Of a stretch of 33,385 nucleotides of DNA, positions 1 to 7,411 are shown piece by piece. The stretch's first letter is position 1; every line of letters starts with the position of its first letter. The notes under the pieces are model-generated. The model was not told the DNA's origin and made no database searches. It was given only the letters and a program-made list of their open reading frames with translations. Position numbers and translations under genes: made by a program. Source of the DNA: Photobacterium indicum (GTDB lineage Bacteria; Pseudomonadota; Gammaproteobacteria; Enterobacterales; Vibrionaceae); contig NZ_PYOC01000022.1 in assembly GCF_003026215.1 (NCBI RefSeq), forward strand, positions 1-33,385. Direction: 5' to 3'.

Positions 1-111
1 ATAAATCTTTCGACTTAAAATTTCACGAGTGCCCACACAGATTGCATGGTCAAATTGTTAAAGAACATACTGACTAGGTTGCTGGCTAAGCGCCGTGCTC
101 CGTGTCAGTGA
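1..111 (-). ncRNA. 5' leader of an rRNA operon precursor (partial)
   Basis: Read on the minus strand, this is the transcribed leader between an rrn promoter and a 16S rRNA gene that lies beyond the left edge. A boxA antitermination element, TGTTCTTTAACAA, is at 55-67. It is followed by the ACAATCTGTGTGGGCACTC-like stretch (here GCAATCTGTGTGGGCACTC, about 27-45) that I know from Vibrionaceae rrn leaders and spacers. A promoter directly upstream favours the leader over an internal spacer. E. coli has rrnG next to clpB in the same way. The 16S gene itself is not visible. Confidence 0.8.
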
Positions 112-117
112 GGTCGC

Positions 118-145
118 ATTATAGGGAGTTTTATGAGAGTGACAA
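118..145 (-). promoter_or_regulatory. rrn P1-type sigma70 promoter
   Basis: On the minus strand there is a -35 TTGTCA (140-145), a 16-nt spacer and a perfect -10 TATAAT (118-123). A GC-rich discriminator (GCGACCTC) follows, typical of stringently controlled rRNA promoters. The DNA upstream of the -35 (about 146-190) is AT-rich and could hold an UP element. The predicted start is near 110-111. Confidence 0.8.
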
Positions 146-244
146 CACTTAAATTCACTTTATTAACCGTTCGAACAATTGTTAAACAATCACTGGTGAA
201 ATTGAAAGAAAAACGAACAAGACTAATAATTCCTCCCCTCTTTC

Positions 245-280
245 ATTAAAAAACGCCTTGCTGCAAAGGCAACAAGGCGC
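245..280 (-). terminator. intrinsic terminator of clpB
   Basis: Inverted repeat CGCCTTG (254-260) / CAAGGCG (273-279), followed on the minus strand by a run of T (248-253). It lies about 55 nt past the clpB stop codon and insulates the rrn promoter from clpB read-through. Confidence 0.8.
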
Positions 281-335
281 TACTTCAATAGTGTATCTTT
301 CTCTTTTGCTCTTTTTAGCTTATAGCCTTCTAGCT

Positions 336-2909
336 TTATTGCTTCGTTACCAGATGCTCATCTTCAATCAGTAAGTCGATTGACTTACCTGTCTCCAACT
401 TACCAGAGAGGATCTCTTGAGCGAGAGGGTTCTCTATATACTGTTGAATAGCACGCTTTAATGGTCGCGCACCGTATACAGGGTCAAAACCAGCTTTAGC
501 AATAAAGTCTAAAGCACTTTCTTGAACCGTCAGTTCGTAGTCTTTCTCTTTTAAACGATTAACCAAGCGTTCAATTTGAATGCTAGCGATATGTTTAATA
601 TTTTCTTGCCCTAACGGGTGGAAAACAACAGTTTCATCGACTCGGTTAATAAACTCAGGGCGGAAATGATGGCTAACAACCTCAAGCACCATATTTTTGA
701 TACCTTCATAGTTCAAGTTACCAAAGTTTTCCTGAATCCTATCTGAGCCAAGATTAGAGGTCATGATGATGACGGTATTTCGAAAATCAACCGTACGCCC
801 CTGTCCATCAGTCAATCGACCATCATCCAGAACTTGCAGCAAAATATTGAAAACATCAGGATGTGCTTTCTCAACTTCATCCAACAAAATGACTGAATAA
901 GGACGACGACGAACCGCTTCAGTTAAATACCCGCCTTCTTCATAGCCGACATAACCAGGAGGGGCTCCGACTAACCGTGCAACAGAATGCTTTTCCATGA
1001 ATTCTGACATGTCGATACGCACCATGTTGTCTTCACTATCAAACATGAAGTTTGCCAATGTTTTACACAGTTCAGTTTTACCCACACCGGTTGGACCTAA
1101 GAATAAGAACGATCCAATTGGACGATTCGGATCTGACAAACCAGCACGGCTTCGTCTAATGGCGTTCGCCACAGCTTCAACCGCTTCATTTTGTCCGATT
1201 ACACGTTGATGTAATTCATCTTCCATACGCAATAACTTATCACGTTCGCCTTCCAACATTTTGGCGACAGGAATACCCGTTTGCTTAGAGAGCACTTCTG
1301 CTATTTCAGCATCTGTAACTTTGTTCTTCAACAAGCTCATTTCTTGCATTTCAGCTTGAGCTGCTAGATCCAGTTGCTTTTCAAGTTCCGGTATTTTCCC
1401 ATACTGCAATTCTGACATACGGTTAAGATCACCAGCTCGTCGCGCAACCTCCATATCCATACGTGCCTGCTCAAGTTCAGATTTAATATGTTGAGTACCA
1501 GAAAGTGCAGCTTTCTCAGCATTCCACACTTCTTCTAGCTCTGCATATTCACGTTCTTTAACATCAAGTTCTTCACAAATATCATTCAGGCGCTTTTGAC
1601 TCGCACCATCACTCTCTTTACCGAGTGCTTGCTGTTCAATTTTTAATTGAATAATTCGGCGTTCTAAACGATCGAGTAATTCAGGCTTCGAATCAATTTG
1701 CATACGAATGCTCGATGCGGCTTCATCAATCAAGTCGATTGCTTTATCTGGTAACTGTCGATCTGAAACATAGCGATGTGACAAACGTGCTGCAGCTACG
1801 ATAGCAGGATCGGTAATTTCGACATGGTGATGCAGTTCATAGCGCTCTTTCAGCCCTCGTAGAATCGCTATCGTGTCTTCTACTGTCGGTTCATCCACCA
1901 GCACTTTTTGGAAACGACGCTCTAGCGCTGCATCTTTCTCTATATACTGTCGATATTCATCAAGGGTTGTGGCGCCGACACAATGTAGTTCACCCCGTGC
2001 TAATGCTGGTTTTAGCATATTACCAGCATCCATTGAGCCTTCGCCTTTACCCGCTCCAACCATGGTGTGCAATTCATCAATGAATAAAATGACACTGCCT
2101 TCTTCTTGAGAAAGTTCATTTAAGACCGATTTTAAACGCTCTTCAAACTCTCCTCGAAATTTAGCGCCTGCAATCAAAGAGCCCATATCAAGAGAAAGTA
2201 CCCGCTTATTACGCAGCCCTTCCGGTACCTCACCATTTACAATTCGCTGGGCTAGCCCTTCAACAATGGCTGTTTTACCCACACCAGGCTGACCAATAAT
2301 AACGGGATTATTTTTAGTCCTACGCTGAAGCACTTGAATAGTACGGCGTATTTCATCATCACGCCCAATAACAGGATCGAGCTTACCTTGCTCTGCTCGT
2401 TCCGTTAAATCAATGGTGAATTTCTCTAATGCCTGACGATTTTCTTCCGCATTTTGATCATCGACTTTTTGTCCACCACGCACCTGATCAATAGCTTGTT
2501 CAATTTTAGCTGCTGTTAAGCCGAGTTCTTTAAGCAGTTTACCTAAAGGACCTTTGTCATCGACAGCCGCTAGAATAAATAGTTCTGATGAAATAAATTT
2601 GTCTTTACGTTTCTGCGCCAACTTATCACACATATTTAGCAATAAGCCCATATCGTGTGATAACTGCACTTCACCGCCAATACCCGTTACTTTAGGTAAA
2701 TGATCGAGTAATTCGCCTAAACGAGAACGTAACTGAGAGATATCGACATTCAACATCGTTAACAACGGACGAATAGTACTTCCATCCTGATTAAGTAACG
2801 CCACCATCAGGTGTGTTGGTTCGATGTACTGATGATCTCGCCCTAAAGCCAACGACTGTCCATCAGATATCGCCATTTGAAATTTGCTTGTAAATCGGTC
2901 AAGACGCAT
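336..2909 (-). CDS. clpB: ATP-dependent disaggregase ClpB (Hsp100)
   Basis: ClpB is a hexameric AAA+ chaperone that works with DnaK/DnaJ/GrpE in the cytoplasm to pull polypeptides out of heat-induced aggregates. The protein has an N-terminal Clp repeat domain (about 1-145), then AAA-1 with Walker A GQPGVGKT and Walker B FIDELH. A long charged coiled-coil M domain (about 400-530) follows, then AAA-2 with Walker A GPTGVGKT and the GYVGYEEGG pore loop, and the D2-small domain. I chose the ATG at 2909, giving 857 aa, the same length as E. coli ClpB and starting MRLDRFTSKFQ. A GGGAGA Shine-Dalgarno sits just upstream; a TTG four codons earlier lies inside that site. A sigma32-like promoter is at 2950-2978. 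The gene is monocistronic, with its own terminator before the rrn promoter. It is intact and identification is firm. Confidence 0.98.
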   Translation of the reverse strand: MRLDRFTSKFQMAISDGQSLALGRDHQYIEPTHLMVALLNQDGSTIRPLLTMLNVDISQLRSRLGELLDHLPKVTGIGGEVQLSHDMGLLLNMCDKLAQKRKDKFISSELFILAAVDDKGPLGKLLKELGLTAAKIEQAIDQVRGGQKVDDQNAEENRQALEKFTIDLTERAEQGKLDPVIGRDDEIRRTIQVLQRRTKNNPVIIGQPGVGKTAIVEGLAQRIVNGEVPEGLRNKRVLSLDMGSLIAGAKFRGEFEERLKSVLNELSQEEGSVILFIDELHTMVGAGKGEGSMDAGNMLKPALARGELHCVGATTLDEYRQYIEKDAALERRFQKVLVDEPTVEDTIAILRGLKERYELHHHVEITDPAIVAAARLSHRYVSDRQLPDKAIDLIDEAASSIRMQIDSKPELLDRLERRIIQLKIEQQALGKESDGASQKRLNDICEELDVKEREYAELEEVWNAEKAALSGTQHIKSELEQARMDMEVARRAGDLNRMSELQYGKIPELEKQLDLAAQAEMQEMSLLKNKVTDAEIAEVLSKQTGIPVAKMLEGERDKLLRMEDELHQRVIGQNEAVEAVANAIRRSRAGLSDPNRPIGSFLFLGPTGVGKTELCKTLANFMFDSEDNMVRIDMSEFMEKHSVARLVGAPPGYVGYEEGGYLTEAVRRRPYSVILLDEVEKAHPDVFNILLQVLDDGRLTDGQGRTVDFRNTVIIMTSNLGSDRIQENFGNLNYEGIKNMVLEVVSHHFRPEFINRVDETVVFHPLGQENIKHIASIQIERLVNRLKEKDYELTVQESALDFIAKAGFDPVYGARPLKRAIQQYIENPLAQEILSGKLETGKSIDLLIEDEHLVTKQ

Positions 2910-2949
2910 GAGTTCTCCCAATATTTGATTAACTACTTACCCATAAAGT

Positions 2950-2978
2950 ATATGGATGCCCTGAACATTTTTTTCAAG
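2950..2978 (-). promoter_or_regulatory. sigma32 (heat-shock) promoter candidate for clpB
   Basis: On the minus strand CTTGAAA (2972-2978) is followed after 14 nt by ATCCATAT (2950-2957). The sigma32 consensus is CTTGAAA, 11-17 nt, CCCCATNT, so the -35 is perfect and the -10 has two mismatches. It lies about 40 nt upstream of the clpB ATG, and clpB is a classic sigma32 target. Confidence 0.6.
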
Positions 2979-3197
2979 CATTCATCACAAGTGATTCGCG
3001 ACTAACCATAAAATAACGCTCTCTCATCGTTATGATTTCTTCATTGATGACAAACATTATCTCTACCGTGTCTCTTCTATGAGAAAGATAGACTATTTAA
3101 CCTTAAAAGATAAACAGAATAACAGTGCCTATATTGACAACTCTTTATAGAACGGCACACCATAAATAGAACGTCATTCTGTATAGTGAGAAATCAT

Positions 3198-3575
3198 ATG
3201 TTTAAGAAAAGTCTAATAACAGTCACTGTGGCATTAGCAGTATTGGCTTCATCTACTAGCGCAATAGCACAACGAGATATTCAAGAGAAAAGACAAGATG
3301 TACGCCAAGAGGTGCGCATTGAAAATCGAACTGAAGATAGAATTGATAATCGTCGTAACCCAACGACGGTGGCAACAGTGAATACCGTGGTTATGATTCA
3401 AGGGGCAATGGTTCGCACTGTAAGCTATAACGGCATCGTATTATTGCATGACACAATCAACCAACGTTTCTACCGCGCAAAAAATAATGGCTATGAAATT
3501 TACACCGTTCCTTATGGCGCAAAAGTGATTGAGCTATCAACGGCAAACCCTACCAATATAACCTTGATCCACTAA
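3198..3575 (+). CDS. small secreted protein of unknown function
   Basis: I do not recognise this family with confidence. The ATG at 3198 gives 125 aa; a GTG at 3186 is possible, but GTGAG there looks like the Shine-Dalgarno for the ATG. The N-terminus is a clear Sec signal peptide (MFKKSLITVTVALAVLASST) with likely cleavage after AIA. Next comes a strongly charged stretch of about 30 residues rich in Arg, Glu, Asp and Gln with an irregular heptad-like pattern. The C-terminal part (about 60-115) is beta-rich, with a VSYNGIVLLHDTINQRFYRA segment and a GYEIYTVPYGAKVIEL ending. That ending resembles the G-Y-x-V/I-x-x-x-P-x-G-A-x-V pattern of small DUF6515-like periplasmic proteins, a weak resemblance only. 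It is divergent from clpB and ends at a terminator shared with pgeF. There are no cysteines and no membrane anchor beyond the signal. Confidence 0.75.
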   Translation: MFKKSLITVTVALAVLASSTSAIAQRDIQEKRQDVRQEVRIENRTEDRIDNRRNPTTVATVNTVVMIQGAMVRTVSYNGIVLLHDTINQRFYRAKNNGYEIYTVPYGAKVIELSTANPTNITLIH

Positions 3576-3627
3576 TATTCTAATTTGCTGAATCAGATCG
3601 ACAAATTCAGGTTAATCTGCCACAAAT

Positions 3628-3674
3628 AAAAAAGGCTCTGTTGCACTTATTCTATTACTCAACAGAGCCTTTTT
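3628..3674. terminator. bidirectional intrinsic terminator
   Basis: Ten-base-pair perfect stem GGCTCTGTTG (3634-3643) / CAACAGAGCC (3660-3669), flanked by an A-run on the left and a T-run on the right. It can terminate the small secreted-protein gene (plus) and pgeF (minus), which converge here. Confidence 0.85.
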
Positions 3675-3693
3675 CAAAACAACTTTATTAGCA

Positions 3694-4446
3694 TTAATCT
3701 AACCAAATTAACGACGCTTGTCGGCCAGTGGTTGGTTCTCGACGGTATGAATAAAACAGTTCAGGTTCATTCACTGTACAGTGTTCACCACCATATACCT
3801 GCGTGATACCGTACTTCTGTAAACGCTGCGTGGCTAACAAGTAAATATTCGCCAACCATTTATCGCTACCGCTTTGACCATCAACCACTTTAGCCTGTGG
3901 TGTAAACGCTAATGCCGCTTGTGGATCAACAGCCATAAATTGCTGGCGAACTTCACCACCAACTTCAAATGCTATTGGTCCAATAGCAGGTCCAAGCCAT
4001 GCCATTATCTCATTGGCCGGCACTGAAAATTTATCCAGTGCGGCTTCAATAATCCCACCAGCTAGGCCTCGCCACCCAGCATGTACAGCCGCCACTTGTG
4101 TTCCGTCTTTGTCACACAACAGCACAGGTAAGCAATCAGCAGTCATAATGACACATGCTAAACCTGGTTCACGGCTATAGCTGCCATCCGCATCGATTAA
4201 CCCAGTAAGAGGCTGTTTCAGATCTATCACCTTGCTACTGTGAATTTGATTAAGCCAAGCAGGTGCCTGAACTAAACTCAATTCATGTTGCAACAAGCTT
4301 CGATTTTGTTGAACACGTTCTGTGTCATCCCCGACATGTAAACCAAGGTTTAAGCCATTATAAGGCGCAAGACTCACGCCACCCTTACGGGTAGTGCTGA
4401 CTGCTTTAACACGCTTAGGTGCAGGCCAATCGGGGATTATCAACAT
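3694..4446 (-). CDS. pgeF: YfiH/PgeF laccase-domain protein (peptidoglycan editing factor)
   Basis: A 250-residue member of the Cu-oxidase_4 (YfiH, DUF152) family. In E. coli PgeF is reported to prevent wrong amino acids entering the peptidoglycan peptide; family members also show purine nucleoside phosphorylase or polyphenol oxidase activity. The family metal-site residues are visible: His69 (QIHSSKV), Cys105 (TADCLPVLLCD) and His122 (VHAGWRG). The GPAIGPIAFEVG motif follows. The ATG at 4446 is one base past the rluD stop, so the two are transcribed together, as in E. coli. Length is normal and the gene is intact. Confidence 0.95.
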   Translation of the reverse strand: MLIIPDWPAPKRVKAVSTTRKGGVSLAPYNGLNLGLHVGDDTERVQQNRSLLQHELSLVQAPAWLNQIHSSKVIDLKQPLTGLIDADGSYSREPGLACVIMTADCLPVLLCDKDGTQVAAVHAGWRGLAGGIIEAALDKFSVPANEIMAWLGPAIGPIAFEVGGEVRQQFMAVDPQAALAFTPQAKVVDGQSGSDKWLANIYLLATQRLQKYGITQVYGGEHCTVNEPELFYSYRREPTTGRQASLIWLD

Positions 4447-4447
4447 C

Positions 4448-5422
4448 TTAGAAGTCGTCTTCGTCGTTTTCGATTTTATCTTTACGAAGAATATCGATCA
4501 TCGCAAGAATATCGTTTGGCAATGGAGCACGCCATTCCATTAGCTCACCTGTAATTGGGTGAGATAAACGTAGCATACGTGCGTGCAACGCCTGACGGTC
4601 AAATGAACGCAATGCTAAGATCAGCTCATCAGATGCATGACGTGGTGGACGAGGACGACCACCATATATTGCATCACCCACTAGCGGATGACTCATATAC
4701 GACATATGAACACGGATCTGGTGTGTACGACCCGTTTCAAGACGAAGTACTAAACGTGTATGTTCACGGAAGTGTTCAGCCACACGATAGTGTGTGATCG
4801 CTGGCTTACCTAATTCGTGAACAGCCATACAAATACGCTTAGTCGCATGACGACCGATCGGCTTTTCAACTGTACCGCCTCCCGTCATTTTACCCATCGC
4901 GATAGCTTCGTATTCACGAGTGATCTTACGTTTTTGTAATGCGCGTACTAAACGTGTTTGTGCTTGAATGGTTTTAGCAACCACCATCAAACCCGTAGTG
5001 TCTTTATCAAGACGGTGCACAATACCGGCACGTGGTACTTCAGCCAATGCAGGGCAATGAAATAACAAAGCGTTAAGTACTGTGCGGTCAGGCGTACCTG
5101 CACCAGGGTGAACAACAAAATCACGCGGCTTATTGATTACAAGGATGTGTTCATCTTCATAAACAATATCAAGCGGGATGTCTTGTGCCACCCAACGGAC
5201 TTCATCTTCGATCTCAGCTTTTATGAATAGTTCTTCGCCACCCATCATTTTTAGACGAGGTTTATTGACGATTTCACCATTCACTGAAACCATGTTCTTC
5301 AAAATCCATTCTTTAACACGTGAACGTGAGTAGTCTGGATATAATTCAGCGATAACCTGATCTAGGCGCATGCCCAGTTGGCTATCATTTACTGTATTTG
5401 TTAACTCTATTTGCTGGGCCAT
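4448..5422 (-). CDS. rluD: 23S rRNA pseudouridine(1911/1915/1917) synthase RluD
   Basis: RluD converts three uridines in helix 69 of 23S rRNA to pseudouridine during late 50S assembly. The 324 residues begin with an S4 RNA-binding domain (about 18-75), followed by the RluA-family catalytic domain. The catalytic motif HRLDKDTTGL places the nucleophile at Asp139, the same number as in E. coli RluD. The RTHQIRVHM motif follows near residue 230. The C-terminal tail is acidic and rich in Asp/Glu/Lys. The gene is first in the rluD-pgeF operon and divergent from bamD. The bamD sigmaE-like promoter begins three bases upstream of the rluD ATG, so the two promoter regions overlap. Confidence 0.97.
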   Translation of the reverse strand: MAQQIELTNTVNDSQLGMRLDQVIAELYPDYSRSRVKEWILKNMVSVNGEIVNKPRLKMMGGEELFIKAEIEDEVRWVAQDIPLDIVYEDEHILVINKPRDFVVHPGAGTPDRTVLNALLFHCPALAEVPRAGIVHRLDKDTTGLMVVAKTIQAQTRLVRALQKRKITREYEAIAMGKMTGGGTVEKPIGRHATKRICMAVHELGKPAITHYRVAEHFREHTRLVLRLETGRTHQIRVHMSYMSHPLVGDAIYGGRPRPPRHASDELILALRSFDRQALHARMLRLSHPITGELMEWRAPLPNDILAMIDILRKDKIENDEDDF

Positions 5423-5424
5423 AG

Positions 5425-5452
5425 CGAACTTTTTTAAAAAGCGTGGGACTAA
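5425..5452 (+). promoter_or_regulatory. sigmaE promoter candidate for bamD
   Basis: CGAACTT (5425-5431), a 15-nt spacer and GACTAA (5447-5452) match the E. coli sigmaE consensus GGAACTT, 15-16 nt, GTCTAA with one mismatch in each box. It faces bamD, leaving a leader of about 130 nt. E. coli bamD (yfiO) is a known sigmaE regulon member, so biology and motif agree. Confidence 0.65.
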
Positions 5453-5589
5453 TTGCCATACGCTGCGTAAAATATACCAAGCTAAAAACTAACCGTGGTA
5501 TAACCTAATAGTCTCATTGTATCTGTTAACGGCTCTTACCGTAATGGATCCGCAGAAATAAAATTTTTTTCAAGGAAGCTGACGCCGTA

Positions 5590-6318
5590 ATGAAACGCCT
5601 GACAATCACGACTCTTCTTGCCGTAGCCATTCTTTCAGGCTGCTCAAGTACTGAAGAAGTTGTACCCGATATTCCGCCAGCAGAGCTCTATGTTACTGCT
5701 CAACAAGCATTACAGAGTGGTAGCTGGACAACAGCTATAGAACGTTTAGAGACTTTAGACTCGCGTTATCCTTTTGGTGCGTATTCTGAACAAGTCCAAT
5801 TAGACCTCATTTATGCTTACTACAAAAATGATGATTTGGCTTTAGGCGAAGCGACTATTGCGCGCTTTAACCGTCTAAACCCAGCTCATGAGAAGTCTGA
5901 CTGGGTGCTTTATATGCGCGGATTAACGCAAATGGCACAAGATCGCAGCTTCATGCATGATATTTTTAGTATCGATCGCCATGACCGAGATCCTGAACCA
6001 GCACGTAAAGCCTTCCGTGACTTTAAACGTTTGTTAGATCGATACCCTAATAGTCAATATGCCGCAGATGCTAAAGCTCGGATGATTTTCATTAAGAATC
6101 GTCTTGCTGATTACGATCTAGCAACGGTTGATTTTTATATTCGCCGTGAAGCATGGATTGCCGCTATAAACCGCAGCCAGCAAATTCAGAAGTTATACCC
6201 TGATACACAGGCTGCACGTAAATCGCTCCCATTGATGCTAACAGCCTACGAAAAATTAGGTTTACAAGAGCCGATAGAAAACACGAAAAAGCTGATTGCG
6301 TTAAACCCAGTCAACTAA
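5590..6318 (+). CDS. bamD: outer membrane assembly lipoprotein BamD
   Basis: BamD is the essential lipoprotein of the BAM complex, which folds beta-barrel proteins into the outer membrane; it sits on the periplasmic face and binds BamA. The protein (242 aa) starts with a lipoprotein signal ending LSGC, giving a lipidated Cys18. The rest consists of TPR-like helical repeats (about 30-235), including the FGAYSEQVQLDLIYAYYK and RYPNSQYAADAKARM repeats typical of YfiO. Length matches E. coli (245). It is divergent from rluD and followed by a strong terminator at 6349-6375. Possible sigmaE control is described at 5425-5452. A Shine-Dalgarno-like AAGGAAG lies rather far upstream of the ATG, so translation initiation may be weak. 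Confidence 0.96.
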   Translation: MKRLTITTLLAVAILSGCSSTEEVVPDIPPAELYVTAQQALQSGSWTTAIERLETLDSRYPFGAYSEQVQLDLIYAYYKNDDLALGEATIARFNRLNPAHEKSDWVLYMRGLTQMAQDRSFMHDIFSIDRHDRDPEPARKAFRDFKRLLDRYPNSQYAADAKARMIFIKNRLADYDLATVDFYIRREAWIAAINRSQQIQKLYPDTQAARKSLPLMLTAYEKLGLQEPIENTKKLIALNPVN

Positions 6319-6348
6319 ATACTCTCGTGGTATGTGTCAAATATGCAA

Positions 6349-6375
6349 ACGGCAGCCACTCGGGCTGCCGTTTTT
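6349..6375 (+). terminator. intrinsic terminator of bamD
   Basis: Nine-base-pair stem ACGGCAGCC (6349-6357) / GGCTGCCGT (6363-6371), loop ACTCG, then TTTTT. The remaining sequence from here to raiA (6376-6732) has no credible ORF; its supported features are the CRP site at 6649-6664 and the weak -10 candidate mentioned there. Confidence 0.85.
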
Positions 6376-6648
6376 GTATTCGTGAATGATGAATATTCTA
6401 TTTAAGTCATAAAATAGAGATATGTGCATAAACCTGCGATTCATGCCTAGACAGGAACATGGTTAAACTTCGTTCAAACCCATGTTTTAAATTGAAAAAA
6501 TTCCCTAGTTAGCACAAGCCACCAGCGTCTCTAGTTCCTTCATACTGCCTTAACTATCTAGTCCTCGACAAGCACTTTATTGATAGTTTTTATTAAAAAA
6601 TAAAACTTGGTCACAGAATTTTTTCTATTTATCTTCCATAGATTAAAG

Positions 6649-6664
6649 TGTGATATGCGTCACA
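6649..6664 (+). promoter_or_regulatory. CRP binding site upstream of raiA
   Basis: TGTGATATGCGTCACA is the full cAMP-CRP palindrome (TGTGA, 6 nt, TCACA) with no mismatch. It lies 69 nt upstream of the raiA ATG. A weak -10 candidate, TAATCT (6685-6690), would put the start near 6697 and the CRP site near -41, a class II activation geometry. E. coli raiA is reported as cAMP-CRP dependent, which supports the assignment; the exact start site is inferred. Confidence 0.75.
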
Positions 6665-6732
6665 TTATAAAGCCGGGATTTTAGTAATCTGAAGTTAACC
6701 CAACAAGGGGTAGCACAAGAGGAAAGATAATT

Positions 6733-7083
6733 ATGACATTAGAAATTACTGGTAAAAACATTGACATTACTCCTGCTATCCGTGAACGTCTTGACTTTAA
6801 ATTCAAGAAGTTAGAGAAGTTCCAGCTACCACTCGTCAATAAACATGTGATGATTAGTAAAGAGCCAAGTAAGACATTTAAGATTGAAGCATCCGCCGCT
6901 ATTCCTGGAGGAAAAATTGTCGCCTCAGCGGAGCACAATGACTTATTCGGTGCGATCACCGAGCTTTACCAAAAACTAGAACGTCAAATTAATAAGCAAG
7001 CGCACAAACCTGCAGCACGCCGTGCGAGCCACAGTGACAAGCCAGTCGTTGAAGAAGATGAAATCGAAGCAGAAGATGCATAG
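6733..7083 (+). CDS. raiA: ribosome-associated inhibitor RaiA (YfiA, HPF family)
   Basis: A 116-residue ribosome hibernation factor that binds the 30S A/P-site channel, blocks translation and stabilises 70S monomers in stationary phase and cold. The S30AE fold covers about 1-95: MTLEITGKNIDITPAIRERL at the start, the KHVMISKEPSKTFKIEA strand and the ITELYQKLERQINK helix. The tail (about 98-116) is acidic (VEEDEIEAEDA), as in RaiA, which interferes with 100S dimer formation, rather than the short HPF. Position between bamD and pheA matches E. coli raiA. A near-perfect Shine-Dalgarno (GAGGAAA) precedes the ATG. Carbon control through CRP is likely. Confidence 0.95.
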   Translation: MTLEITGKNIDITPAIRERLDFKFKKLEKFQLPLVNKHVMISKEPSKTFKIEASAAIPGGKIVASAEHNDLFGAITELYQKLERQINKQAHKPAARRASHSDKPVVEEDEIEAEDA

Positions 7084-7101
7084 TAAATAAAAGAGGATTC
7101 C

Positions 7102-7133
7102 AAACAGCCCTGCTACCTATAGCGGGGCTGTTT
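7102..7133 (+). terminator. probable terminator of raiA
   Basis: A 13-bp stem with one G-U pair, AAACAGCCCTGCT (7102-7114) / AGCGGGGCTGTTT (7121-7133), loop ACCTAT. The T-tail is short (TTTACTTT), so termination may be incomplete. Confidence 0.7.
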
Positions 7134-7193
7134 ACTTTCAGTGACCCCCACTTCAAATACCTAACAGACCAAGAAAAAAGCCTTATATTGACC

Positions 7194-7222
7194 TTGACAA
7201 GATCACGTAGGATTAATAATGT
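7194..7222 (+). promoter_or_regulatory. pheL-pheA promoter candidate
   Basis: A perfect -35 TTGACA (7194-7199), a 17-nt spacer and a weak -10 TAATGT (7217-7222). It lies 31 nt before the leader peptide, so the mRNA would carry the whole attenuator. The -10 assignment is the uncertain part. Confidence 0.55.
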
Positions 7223-7252
7223 TGAGTCATATTCACAACAAAACATTTACTC

Positions 7253-7303
7253 ATGATGACAATACGCCTGTTTTTCTTTAGCTTCTTTTTTATGTCACCC
7301 TAG
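7253..7303 (+). CDS. pheL: PheA leader peptide
   Basis: A 16-residue ORF, MMTIRLFFFSFFFMSP, ending TAG, with six Phe codons in seven consecutive codons (7271-7291). Translation of this run senses charged tRNA-Phe. The Phe-codon segment CTTTAGCTT (7276-7284) is exactly complementary to AAGCTAAAG (7330-7338), giving the early stem of a classical attenuator. The second ATG (7256) could also be the start. No strong Shine-Dalgarno is visible upstream, which is odd for a leader peptide. E. coli PheL is of the same type and sits at the same locus. Confidence 0.9.
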   Translation: MMTIRLFFFSFFFMSP

Positions 7304-7376
7304 TGGAGGCGATTCGTTACGCAAGAAACAAGCTAAAGACGAATAGACAGCCTCCTCTGACCAAGGAGGCTTTTTT
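7304..7376 (+). promoter_or_regulatory. phenylalanine transcription attenuator of pheA
   Basis: Terminator: GCCTCCT (7350-7356) / AGGAGGC (7364-7370) followed by six T. Antiterminator: GGAGGC just after the pheL stop (7305-7310) can pair with GCCTCC (7350-7355), and ATTCGT (7312-7317) with ACGAAT (7339-7344). A ribosome stalled on the Phe codons would leave 7305-7317 free and allow antitermination. A ribosome at the stop codon would cover it and let the terminator form. All pairings are read directly from the sequence; the regulatory logic follows the known pheA/trp mechanism. Confidence 0.88.
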
Positions 7377-7411
7377 GTATCAGAAAAGCCGATACGCAAG
7401 CAGGGAATACA

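Noticed and set aside
6456..6488. Hairpin AACATGGTT / AACCCATGTT followed by a few T, a possible sRNA terminator between bamD and raiA
   Set aside because: The stem is bulged, the T-run is short, and no promoter was found for either strand.
6989..7246. Minus-strand 85-aa frame overlapping the end of raiA and the pheA promoter
   Set aside because: It overlaps raiA, a terminator and the promoter, has no ribosome binding site, and looks like a chance frame.
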